36,099 nt of DNA from Candidatus Peregrinibacteria bacterium CG1_02_54_53. GTDB taxonomy: Bacteria; Patescibacteriota; Gracilibacteria; Peribacterales; Peribacteraceae. The notes below the pieces were generated by a model. That model was given only the letters and a program-made list of their open reading frames with translations, searched no databases and was not told the origin of the DNA. Below are positions 15,096 through 21,865 of this stretch, piece by piece. The stretch is from assembly GCA_001872575.1 (NCBI GenBank), contig MNWP01000013.1, positions 1-36,099 of the forward strand, given 5' to 3'. Each line of letters opens with the position of its first letter. Position 1 is the first letter of the stretch. The position numbers were made by a program, and so were the translations under genes.

Positions 15096-15392
15096 CTAAG
15101 AAGGTCGAGATGGAAATCCTCCAAAGTGTTCGCGGTACGGTTCGGCATGCTCAGGGCGATCGCCGATTTCTTCAGCAACGGGAAGGTATGCAAGATCTGT
15201 CTGCATTGCCAAAAACATGTGATATCTCGCCTGTTCAATCGTGTCTCCTATCCCTCGGCAGCTCAGGGCCTTCGCTTCGAATTTGCTCCCTTCTTTCTTT
15301 GAGAAGCGGATGTCGAACGCCTTGATGACCGTGTGACCCGCCACGACTTGGCCGGGATTGATACGTTCAGAAGGGAGAGCTGTAGAGACCAT
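15096..15392 (-). CDS. Hypothetical 98-residue protein
   Basis: The protein has 98 residues from ATG 15392. The sequence is soluble and mixed alpha/beta (GQVVAGHTVIKAFDIRFSKK, then a helix TIEQARYHMFLAMQTDLAYL), with no signal or membrane segment. An extended -10 (TGGTACTAT, minus strand 15422-15414) lies upstream with a leader of about 15 nt, and a terminator separates it from the bactofilin-like gene. An open frame continues upstream across the neighbouring gene, but that part has shadow composition and was not used. The family is not recognised. Confidence 0.6.
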   Translation of the reverse strand: MVSTALPSERINPGQVVAGHTVIKAFDIRFSKKEGSKFEAKALSCRGIGDTIEQARYHMFLAMQTDLAYLPVAEEIGDRPEHAEPYREHFGGFPSRPS

Positions 15393-15429
15393 GGATAATT
15401 GAGAATGGGGCACATAGTACCAACGTATC

Positions 15430-15454
15430 AAGAAAAGGGCGGAGAAAACCGCCC
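15430..15454 (-). terminator. Rho-independent terminator of the bactofilin-like gene
   Basis: On the minus strand GGGCGG TTTTCT CCGCCC is followed by TTTTCTT, 21 nt after the stop at 15476. The other strand also has ATTTTT after the stem, so it may work in both directions. Confidence 0.8.
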
Positions 15455-15475
15455 ATTTTTCAGTGGAGCTATACA

Positions 15476-16693
15476 TCAGCGTACTTTCTGAATCTTGGAC
15501 CACTTGGTGGCCACCACCGCGCCGTAGGCGAACAGAATGGTTACAAGACAGACCATCCAGCCGACAATCGGAATGAGTGCAACGATTTTGAGTGCAACGT
15601 AGAAGAGCACGCTCACAAGCATGATCATGGGCTTGCCCCACTTGTATCCGCGCCGCAGTTCCAGTGTGCGCGTGAGCACGATGGCCGTGACGGGCTTGGC
15701 AAAGACGATCGCAAAGGAGTACATCGTAGAGATGAACAGCGCGACGGGAATGCCGATGATCGAGATCAGAAAGAGAAGGGCCGCAACGGGTGTAGCCGCA
15801 AAGAAGAGGAACCCGTAGAGGAAACTCGTCCACGTTTTCTTCGAAAGAAACTTGGCGGCATCCATGAAGAAGCTCTTCGTGAGCAGTACCAAAAGTACGA
15901 TCACGAGAGCAGCCGAGAAGAGTAAGAATCCTCCAATGCCGATAATCGTCGCCAGAATACCGGCGCCCGCCACTTTTCCTGCCCCGTCGAATTTCTTCTC
16001 TCGCAGGGGTTGCAAATCGGGATCGAAGGTCACTTTGCCGCGAATCTGCGTACCTGCATCGGCAAATTGTTTATCGCCCATCTGGCTCCAGTACTGCACG
16101 TCGCGCATGAGTTTGGCTCCCGGATCGAGCGTGATGGTCTTTGCCACGAGCAGCGCGGAGCCATCGACGGAGTTATTGATCGTGATGTTTTCCGCCTGAA
16201 TGTCGACATCGCCTTTCACCATGCTTCCCAGGCGTACCTGTCCGCCGCGTACCTGTACATTCCCGCCGACAGTGCCGCCAAGATTGATGTCTCCGCCTCC
16301 GACAATCAAATCACCCTTCACCGAAGACCCGTCGAGCAGTGTTACGGTTCCGCCCCCTGCCACGAGATCTCCGCCGATCGTGCCGTGCAGAACCAGGTTG
16401 CCTCCCGCGATACGCAGATCACCACCAATGTTTCCATCCACGAAGACCGTGCCGCCTGCCGCAAACAGGTCTTCTGCAATCGATGTCTTCACGAAAACAG
16501 TGCCGCCTGCCGTGATCAAATCTCCCTGAATCGGCTGATCAATGGTCACCTGACTGCCCACGATGTAAGCATTGTCATTGAGCGGGGCTGTGACCTTGAC
16601 CGTTTCGCCCGCCTTGAATGTTGCAGCAAGTGCGGGCAGCGTGAGCGTCGACAGCAGGGCCGTGAGGAAGAATGAAGAGAACAGTCGTTTCAT
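15476..16693 (-). CDS. Exported bactofilin-like repeat protein with membrane C-terminus
   Basis: The protein has 405 residues from ATG 16693; an earlier GTG/ATG context at 16750 would bury the signal peptide. Signal peptide MKRLFSSFFLTALLSTLTLP ends at ALAA. Residues about 35-190 are short repeats of the type GGDLxxAGGTVxxxGxIxGDL (for example GGDLVAGGGTVTLLDGSS), the right-handed beta-helix pattern of polymer-forming bactofilin-type domains. A C-terminal membrane part follows with about four helices (GILATIIGIGGFLLFSAALV, FLFFAATPVAALLFLISIIG, MIMLVSVLFYVALKIVALIP, WMVCLVTILFAYGAVVATK). The beta-helix probably lies outside the cell, anchored by the membrane part. The role may be envelope shape or a surface scaffold, by inference only. 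Confidence 0.8.
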   Translation of the reverse strand: MKRLFSSFFLTALLSTLTLPALAATFKAGETVKVTAPLNDNAYIVGSQVTIDQPIQGDLITAGGTVFVKTSIAEDLFAAGGTVFVDGNIGGDLRIAGGNLVLHGTIGGDLVAGGGTVTLLDGSSVKGDLIVGGGDINLGGTVGGNVQVRGGQVRLGSMVKGDVDIQAENITINNSVDGSALLVAKTITLDPGAKLMRDVQYWSQMGDKQFADAGTQIRGKVTFDPDLQPLREKKFDGAGKVAGAGILATIIGIGGFLLFSAALVIVLLVLLTKSFFMDAAKFLSKKTWTSFLYGFLFFAATPVAALLFLISIIGIPVALFISTMYSFAIVFAKPVTAIVLTRTLELRRGYKWGKPMIMLVSVLFYVALKIVALIPIVGWMVCLVTILFAYGAVVATKWSKIQKVR

Positions 16694-16851
16694 GTGAAGA
16701 GAGGGGAACGTATTGACTACGGATTGTACGATGCATTTCCGGAATGTCACTTGTGCTCAGAAATGAAACAAAGTGAAGTAGAGGAGCGTCGAAATGACTA
16801 TGCATGTTGCAGATACGGCGTGTGAAGCTTGTTTAGCGCGAGCGCTTTGCC

Positions 16852-16857
16852 TACACT
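16852..16857 (+). promoter_or_regulatory. -10 box for the gene at 16868
   Basis: TACACT ends 11 nt before ATG 16868. Confidence 0.5.
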
Positions 16858-16867
16858 TTCGGCGCCT

Positions 16868-17224
16868 ATGCCGATCGAACTTTCGAGCGCAGAGATCAGT
16901 CTTGCTGAGAAGCTTTCAGAGCACGCGCAAGATGCGTGTGCACTCGTGGATTTGAAGTGTCAGAAGTGCGATCCCAAACATTTCTATCTGACGGTGCATC
17001 GCTACTACGGTCGTGTGCAGGGGATGACCGCCGAGGTGGATCGCTGCATTGACTGGTGTATGAGCAAGGGGAAACTCATCTTCACTGCACAGCGGTTCAG
17101 CAACTGGTGCGCGAAGAAGGCGCAGTGGGACAGGCAGGAGCAGATCAATCGGTCGGAGAAGGAAAAACTGCAGTCGGGCACGGAGTATCAGAAGGCCGAT
17201 TATGAGCGGCGGTTTACGCGGTAG
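16868..17224 (+). CDS. Hypothetical protein with paired cysteines
   Basis: The protein has 118 residues from ATG 16868, chosen for the promoter spacing. It is mostly helical and charged, with a CxxC (LKCQKCDPKH) near residue 37, a second C-x-x-x-C pair (DRCIDWC) and one further Cys (NWCAKK). The C-terminus is a basic/acidic helix (QWDRQEQINRSEKEKLQ). The Cys set could bind zinc, but this is not shown. Its end overlaps the convergent hydrolase gene by 11 bp. No family is recognised. Confidence 0.65.
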   Translation: MPIELSSAEISLAEKLSEHAQDACALVDLKCQKCDPKHFYLTVHRYYGRVQGMTAEVDRCIDWCMSKGKLIFTAQRFSNWCAKKAQWDRQEQINRSEKEKLQSGTEYQKADYERRFTR

Positions 17225-17774
17225 CGGTGATTTGTTCCCGCAGGAACGGGAATGTTGTGAAGCCGGCGCCTGCATTGATGTGCCCTCCTCCTCGGACGAG
17301 CGTCACTCTGGTTTCGAGATGCCTGGCCAGTGCTTGTGCTTGCGACAGCTTAATGAAGGGATCGTTATCGGAATGAAGAACGGAAAAGTGTTTGGAGTTT
17401 TTTCGAATCGTCTTCCAATCGTAGGGAGGCACGGTGAATGTTTTCATTGGCGGATCAAATTGGTTGCCCATCACGCCCCACACCGAAGCGACGAGAAAAG
17501 AGGCACGTACCGGTTGCCGCACTTTTTCCAGCAACCGCAGAGCGAAGGCGCCGCCCAGGCTGTGACCGACGAGGATACTTTGATCGTTCAGTTGATCATT
17601 CCATTGCGAGAAATGTTCCATCCACTCGGTGAGGTCGGGATGATCGGAATGTGGAAAGTCAGGGACGATGACCCGAAAGCTCCGCGCCTTCAGTTGCTCC
17701 TTGAGCCACGGAAACCAGTTTTCCTGTGCGTTTCCGCCGACGCCGTGAAAGATGAATACTGTCGGAATCTTCAT
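17214..17774 (-). CDS. Alpha/beta hydrolase of the RBBP9/YdeN type
   Basis: The protein has 186 residues from ATG 17774. It begins TVFIFHGVGGNAQENWFPWL, with the HG oxyanion region, then VIVPDFPHSDHP. The nucleophile Ser is in ILVGHSLGGAFALRLL (GHSLGG), the acidic residue in HSDNDPFI and the catalytic His in RGGGHINAGAGF. This is the pattern of small serine hydrolases of the RBBP9/YdeN group. The substrate is unknown. TACACT at 17811-17806 (minus) predicts a leader of about 25 nt. It is convergent with the gene at 16868. Confidence 0.9.
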   Translation of the reverse strand: MKIPTVFIFHGVGGNAQENWFPWLKEQLKARSFRVIVPDFPHSDHPDLTEWMEHFSQWNDQLNDQSILVGHSLGGAFALRLLEKVRQPVRASFLVASVWGVMGNQFDPPMKTFTVPPYDWKTIRKNSKHFSVLHSDNDPFIKLSQAQALARHLETRVTLVRGGGHINAGAGFTTFPFLREQITATA

Positions 17775-17826
17775 GGGATGAATGCAGTGCAGTTCACTGT
17801 TTCCTAGTGTATCCTCAAAGTGCCTA

Positions 17827-17886
17827 CGGGGCGTAGCTCCCTCCTTCGCCCGCGTTCGCGGGACTTCGGAGAGCGGGCAGTTGGCT
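17827..17886 (+). pseudogene. Interrupted 5' fragment of tRNA-Pro
   Basis: Bases 17827-17839 (CGGGGCGTAGCTC) equal the first 13 nt of tRNA-Pro at 17977. After a 38-bp insert rich in CTTCG and CGCG, 17878-17886 (CAGTTGGCT) continues with the next bases of the same tRNA. The similarity then ends. The insert resembles the dispersed element family. Confidence 0.6.
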
Positions 17887-17976
17887 GTCGAGAATCGCGC
17901 ATGCGAGGCGAGCAAAAAAACCGCCATAACACTCTAGCCCACGACGGATGGTTTTGATGTATCCTGTCTATAAGTC

Positions 17977-18053
17977 CGGGGCGTAGCTCAGTTGGCTAGA
18001 GTGCCTGCTTTGGGAGCAGGAGGCCGCGCGTTCGAGTCGCGCCGCCCCGACCA
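17977..18053 (+). tRNA. tRNA-Pro (anticodon UGG)
   Basis: Acceptor CGGGGCG pairs with CGCCCCG, D-arm TAGCTCAGTTGGCTAGAG, anticodon loop TTTGGGA giving UGG, T-arm GCGCGTTCGAGTCGCGC. The discriminator is A and CCA is encoded. A TATCCT/TATAAG region at 17960-17974 may be its promoter. Confidence 0.96.
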
Positions 18054-18216
18054 TTCGACTCGCTTCGCTCGCTCATGGTCTTCGACCACCGTTCGAGTTG
18101 AGCTGGGTGAGCTCGACCATTCGATTCCGTTCCTCACGGAGCTACGTCGTGATAGGTTCCCCTGTGCAACTTCCATGAGGCGCGACGAGAAGTTTATCCC
18201 GAGCGCTGCCGAGGGA

Positions 18217-18238
18217 AGTCGCGCCGCCCCGACCATTC
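18217..18238 (+). repeat. Duplicate of the tRNA-Pro 3' end
   Basis: These 22 bp match 18035-18056 exactly: the T-stem edge, acceptor 3' strand, CCA and 3 nt of flank. The interval 18057-18216 contains CTTCG/CGCTC-rich repeat sequence and a third short CGACCATTCGA copy near 18113, but no gene. Confidence 0.85.
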
Positions 18239-18260
18239 AAACTTCATTTTCCGAATATTC

Positions 18261-18269
18261 TGCTATACT
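18261..18269 (+). promoter_or_regulatory. Extended -10 promoter for lemA
   Basis: TGCTATACT; the predicted start near 18276 leaves a leader of about 16 nt with no Shine-Dalgarno sequence. Confidence 0.6.
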
Positions 18270-18291
18270 TGGTTCGTTTTCCCCTAAAATC

Positions 18292-18858
18292 ATGATTAAG
18301 AAGCCATGGCTCATCGCACTTCTCGTTGTCATTGTCGTCGTGGTCGGCTGGGCGTGGTCCGGCTATAACGGCTTCGTCGGGCAAGAAGAAAACGTCAAGA
18401 ATTCGTGGGCCCAAGTCGAAACGACCTACCAACGTCGCATCGATCTCATTCCGAACCTTGTCAATACCGTCAAGGGCGCAGCGGATTTTGAACAGTCGAC
18501 CCTGACAGCAGTGACAGAGGCGCGCACGCAGTGGCAGAACGCCGGAACGCGTCAGGATAAGCTCGAAGCTGCCCAGGGTATGGAAGGCGCTCTCGCCAGG
18601 CTTCTGGTGACCGTTGAGGCGTATCCGCAGCTCAAGGCCACCGAGGCCTACCGTGACCTCATGACGCAGCTCGAAGGCACCGAAAATCGCATTTCTGTCG
18701 CCCGCAGGGACTACAATGACGCCGTTCGGCAGTACAACGTGGCGATTCGCCGGTTCCCGGCAATGCTGCTGGCACGGATCTTCGGTTTTGCTCAAGAGAC
18801 ACCTTTTGAGGCAGTTGAGGGTGCAGAAATAGCTCCCACCGTTGATTTCACGCTCTGA
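18292..18858 (+). CDS. lemA: LemA family protein
   Basis: The protein has 188 residues from ATG 18292. An N-terminal transmembrane helix (PWLIALLVVIVVVVGWAW) is followed by YNGFVGQEENVKNSWAQVET and the family signature YQRRIDLIPNLVNTVKG. The long helical LemA domain then ends with ENRISVARRDYNDAVRQYN and FPAMLLARIFGF. LemA proteins are membrane-tethered helical-bundle proteins of poorly known function, often linked to envelope stress. The stop codon overlaps the start of the TPM-domain gene by one base, the common lemA-TPM pair. An open frame continues upstream through tRNA-derived repeats and is ignored. Confidence 0.95.
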   Translation: MIKKPWLIALLVVIVVVVGWAWSGYNGFVGQEENVKNSWAQVETTYQRRIDLIPNLVNTVKGAADFEQSTLTAVTEARTQWQNAGTRQDKLEAAQGMEGALARLLVTVEAYPQLKATEAYRDLMTQLEGTENRISVARRDYNDAVRQYNVAIRRFPAMLLARIFGFAQETPFEAVEGAEIAPTVDFTL

Positions 18859-19742
18859 TGCGTTGTCGGCTTGTCCTTGCCGGCCTCACCGGTGTTATGG
18901 CGGTCTTCGGACTGGCACAAGGCGCTTCAGCATTGGATGTTCCTGCCAATGACGGATATGTAACGGATACGGCCGGCGTTCTCTCGGCTGCAGAGCAATC
19001 GGATCTGGAAGAAACACTTCGCGTGTATCAGCAGGAAACCAGTAACCAGATTGCCATTCTCATCGTCAATTCGCTCGAAGGTGAACCGATTGCGGATGCT
19101 GCCGTGCAGGTGGGACGCAAGTGGGGCGTGGGAACGAAAGAGAACGACAATGGCATTCTCATCCTCGTTGCCTACACGGATCGCGAAATCTTTCTCGCTA
19201 CGGGCTACGGGCTCGAGGGTGCCGTACCCGACATTGTGACCAAGGGCATTATCGAAGAAGAAATCCTGCCTGAGTTTCGCGATGGAGATTACGCCGGTGG
19301 CCTGAAGGCCGGTATTGCGGCACTTGAGAAGCATATTGGTGGAGAGTACACGGCAGACCGGTACGATTCCGGCAGCACGGGGCCGGGAGCTTTTGCAGGC
19401 TTTCTCTTCTTTGCCGGAATTCTTCTCTTGCAGTGGCTGATTGCGTTTCTTGGCCGCTCGAAATCGTGGTGGCTTGGCGGGGTGCTGGGTGCCGTATGCG
19501 GGCTTGGTTTGGTTGTGATCTTCTCGTGGTGGTGGAGCATTCCGTTGCTCTTTTTCCTGGGATTGCTGATCGATTCTATCGCTTCGAAAACCTATCGTAC
19601 GCGTTCTTCGCGACGGGGGCGTGGAGGAAAGTGGGGTGGGTGGGGATCGGGAGGATTCGGTTCCGGAGGAGGAGGCGGAGGGGGATTCGGAGGATTTGGA
19701 GGAGGCTCATTCGGCGGAGGGGGGGCAGGAGGAAGATGGTGA
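18858..19742 (+). CDS. TPM-domain membrane protein with Gly-rich tail (YgcG-like)
   Basis: The 294-residue protein has a signal peptide (LAGLTGVMAVFGLAQGASAL) and a TPM domain at about residues 28-160. Motifs are GYVTDTAGVLSAAEQSDLEE, NQIAILIVNSLEGEPI, RKWGVGTKENDNGILILVA and ATGYGLEGAVPD. Two transmembrane helices follow (AGFLFFAGILLLQWLIAFL and LGLVVIFSWWWSIPLLFFLG). The C-terminal tail is almost pure Gly/Phe/Ser. TPM_phosphatase domains occur in photosystem II repair proteins and in LemA partners. Translation is coupled to lemA by the TGATG overlap. The Gly-rich tail is common in this family and is probably disordered. Confidence 0.93.
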   Translation: MRCRLVLAGLTGVMAVFGLAQGASALDVPANDGYVTDTAGVLSAAEQSDLEETLRVYQQETSNQIAILIVNSLEGEPIADAAVQVGRKWGVGTKENDNGILILVAYTDREIFLATGYGLEGAVPDIVTKGIIEEEILPEFRDGDYAGGLKAGIAALEKHIGGEYTADRYDSGSTGPGAFAGFLFFAGILLLQWLIAFLGRSKSWWLGGVLGAVCGLGLVVIFSWWWSIPLLFFLGLLIDSIASKTYRTRSSRRGRGGKWGGWGSGGFGSGGGGGGGFGGFGGGSFGGGGAGGRW

Positions 19743-19797
19743 TTTTCATGAGAGACACACCTACGGATTACGAACGATATGACGAACGAGATATGTA

Positions 19798-21837
19798 TTA
19801 CGATCTTCGCTTTCGTCGTGCCCAAGCCAGCCCTGCTGCAGAACCCATGGCGACAATGCTTAAGGTGGCGGGACCAGTATCGTTGAGAGGACCGTACGGA
19901 ACGGATGTCTGCTGAGGGAAGTAGTATGACGAAATGGGCAGGGCAGAGCCTGTCGGTGCTCCTGTTATGGGATTCTCGGTGGGAAACGGAATCACTTGGG
20001 CATTTGCGGCATTTGTCGGAGCCGTGCCGCCGTCGACATAGACAGCGTAAGAACTGGATACGAACGCAGTGTTTGGAAGCGTGCGTGAGGGCTCATTCGA
20101 TGGGTTGAAGGTCGGGGCGCCTGCAGTGAATGATGAAGTTTGAGCGAGTTCCGTCGTATGTATTGACGAAACGCTCGAACCTGCAGCAGGACGTAGCGGA
20201 GGGCGATTCACCGGAACAATCGTTCCACTCATCATGCTGAGCGGTGAAACGGATGTGCCTACCTCCCGCTGGCACAAACGGCTGCAGCCGTCTCCGCTGA
20301 TCAGGTTGCCGTCGTCGCATTCTTCACCCATCTCACGAAGCCCATCGCCACAGAATTCGCTGAAGCAATTCATCGTACAGCCGTCACCGTCTGTGTGGTT
20401 GCGGTCATCACACTGTTCACTCGTATCTTTGATGCCGTCACCGCAAATGGGAAAACGACAATTAAAACGACAGTGATCGGGAATGTTGGCGTTGCCGGTG
20501 CCGGCATCGCACTCTTCGCCTTCATCGATGATTTGATTGCCGCAGACATACGTGAGTGAAAGGGCCAGTTCGCGGGTGCACTGTGCGGAACAACCGTCGT
20601 CGTTGGCCATATTGCCATCGTCACATTCTTCTCCGGCATCTTTGATATTGTCCCCGCAGCGCGGGAACACACAGTTTTGTCGGCACTGGTTGGGGATATT
20701 CGCATTATCAGCCCCGTTGTCACACTGTTCGCCGGCCTCCAGCAGGCCGTTGCCGCACCACGTGGCTGGCGGCGCAAAAGAGCTGGCCTGTTGTCGTTGC
20801 TCCGATTGGCAGTAGAAGGAGCAGCCGTCATTGTCTGCACGATTGCCGTCATCACATTCTTCGGCAGAGTCCTTTACGCCATCGCCGCAGTGGGGCGCCT
20901 GACAGACGGTGCGACAGCGATTGGCTTCGGTATCGGAATTCTGGTCGCCGGAATCACAAGATTCACCGTAGAGAGAATCAATAATGCTGTCACCGCATAT
21001 CGGGAGTTTGCAGTCGATGCGACAGTGATTCGGCTGATTGCCGTTGAAATTGCCGTCGTCACATTCCTCACCCAGCTGACGATCAATGACACTGTCGCCG
21101 CAGCTCGGGAATGTGCAGTCCGATCGGCAGGCATCGGGGGTTTCGTCGGAATTTCGCGGCCCGTCGTCACATTTCTCATCCGCTTCCACCACACTGTTGC
21201 CGCAGATGTGATCCTGAGAGCACACGTCGCAGGGAATCTGGTTTCCGCAAAGATTCGTCCAGCCGTATTTTTTATGAATGCTGCCGTCGTACGGGGATTC
21301 GAAAATGGGCGTCGCCTCCGCAGCCGATAATGTTTCGAGTCGCTGAAGAACCGACATGAATGCTTCAAATTCCTGTTGAGCTGCCTCCTTCTGATAGATG
21401 AAGCCCTCGTCTAAGCAGCAGTAGACCAGTTTCTTGCCTGTTTCGGGATCGGGTTTCACTTGTGCACAGAGGCCGGCTTCCAGCCCGATCACTCCGCCCG
21501 GACCGACAGATCGCGCCGAGGAGCTCTGCTGAATGACGGCGGCCGATGAAGAGGATGAGGATTGCACGACGATAACGGAGGAAGACTGCTCGGTTGCAGA
21601 TGAAGAACTCGTCGCGGCCGGCAGCGGTGATGCTACAGACGAGCTGGATGATGTGATGAGAACGGCGCCCGTGGAAGAGAGTGATGATGAAATTGAGCCC
21701 GTTCCGCTTGAAACCGAGCTCGTGAGCTGCCCTTGCAAACGAGGAGCCTGCGGGGGTTCCCACGTGAGAATGCCAATAAGCACTCCCAGCACGATGGTCG
21801 GAATGAATACGCGCCGGAGGAAAGAGGATGTCGTCAT
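19798..21837 (-). CDS. Surface protein with nine DUF4215-type repeats and TGPA tail
   Basis: The 679-residue protein has a signal peptide (about residues 7-26), then a Ser-rich region (about 35-115) and a Cys-bearing unique domain (about 120-205). Nine repeats follow (about 210-525) of two flavours: the short CGDGIKDxxEECDDGN-type with DGC, and a longer one with DNANIPNxCRxxC. A Ser/Thr/Pro-rich stalk comes next. The end is LNDTGPATLSIVAMGSAAGL followed by AWARRKRRS, a short hydrophobic stretch and basic stop like a sortase-type sorting signal. A nearly identical ending is found in the upstream 1913-residue protein, 28 bp away on the same strand, so the two form an operon. It is probably displayed on the cell surface; binding partners are unknown. 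Confidence 0.88.
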   Translation of the reverse strand: MTTSSFLRRVFIPTIVLGVLIGILTWEPPQAPRLQGQLTSSVSSGTGSISSSLSSTGAVLITSSSSSVASPLPAATSSSSATEQSSSVIVVQSSSSSSAAVIQQSSSARSVGPGGVIGLEAGLCAQVKPDPETGKKLVYCCLDEGFIYQKEAAQQEFEAFMSVLQRLETLSAAEATPIFESPYDGSIHKKYGWTNLCGNQIPCDVCSQDHICGNSVVEADEKCDDGPRNSDETPDACRSDCTFPSCGDSVIDRQLGEECDDGNFNGNQPNHCRIDCKLPICGDSIIDSLYGESCDSGDQNSDTEANRCRTVCQAPHCGDGVKDSAEECDDGNRADNDGCSFYCQSEQRQQASSFAPPATWCGNGLLEAGEQCDNGADNANIPNQCRQNCVFPRCGDNIKDAGEECDDGNMANDDGCSAQCTRELALSLTYVCGNQIIDEGEECDAGTGNANIPDHCRFNCRFPICGDGIKDTSEQCDDRNHTDGDGCTMNCFSEFCGDGLREMGEECDDGNLISGDGCSRLCQREVGTSVSPLSMMSGTIVPVNRPPLRPAAGSSVSSIHTTELAQTSSFTAGAPTFNPSNEPSRTLPNTAFVSSSYAVYVDGGTAPTNAANAQVIPFPTENPITGAPTGSALPISSYYFPQQTSVPYGPLNDTGPATLSIVAMGSAAGLAWARRKRRS

Positions 21838-21865
21838 GGTGAAACAGATCAGGGTACCTGGTCAC

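Noticed and set aside
15393-15833. Extension of the 98-residue minus-strand protein to about 245 residues
   Set aside because: The extra part lies out of frame inside the bactofilin-like gene, has a Cys/His/Arg-rich shadow composition and crosses a terminator.
17992-18291. N-terminal extension of LemA by about 100 residues
   Set aside because: It would translate tRNA-Pro and tRNA-derived repeats. The signal-anchor start at 18292 with its promoter is typical of LemA.
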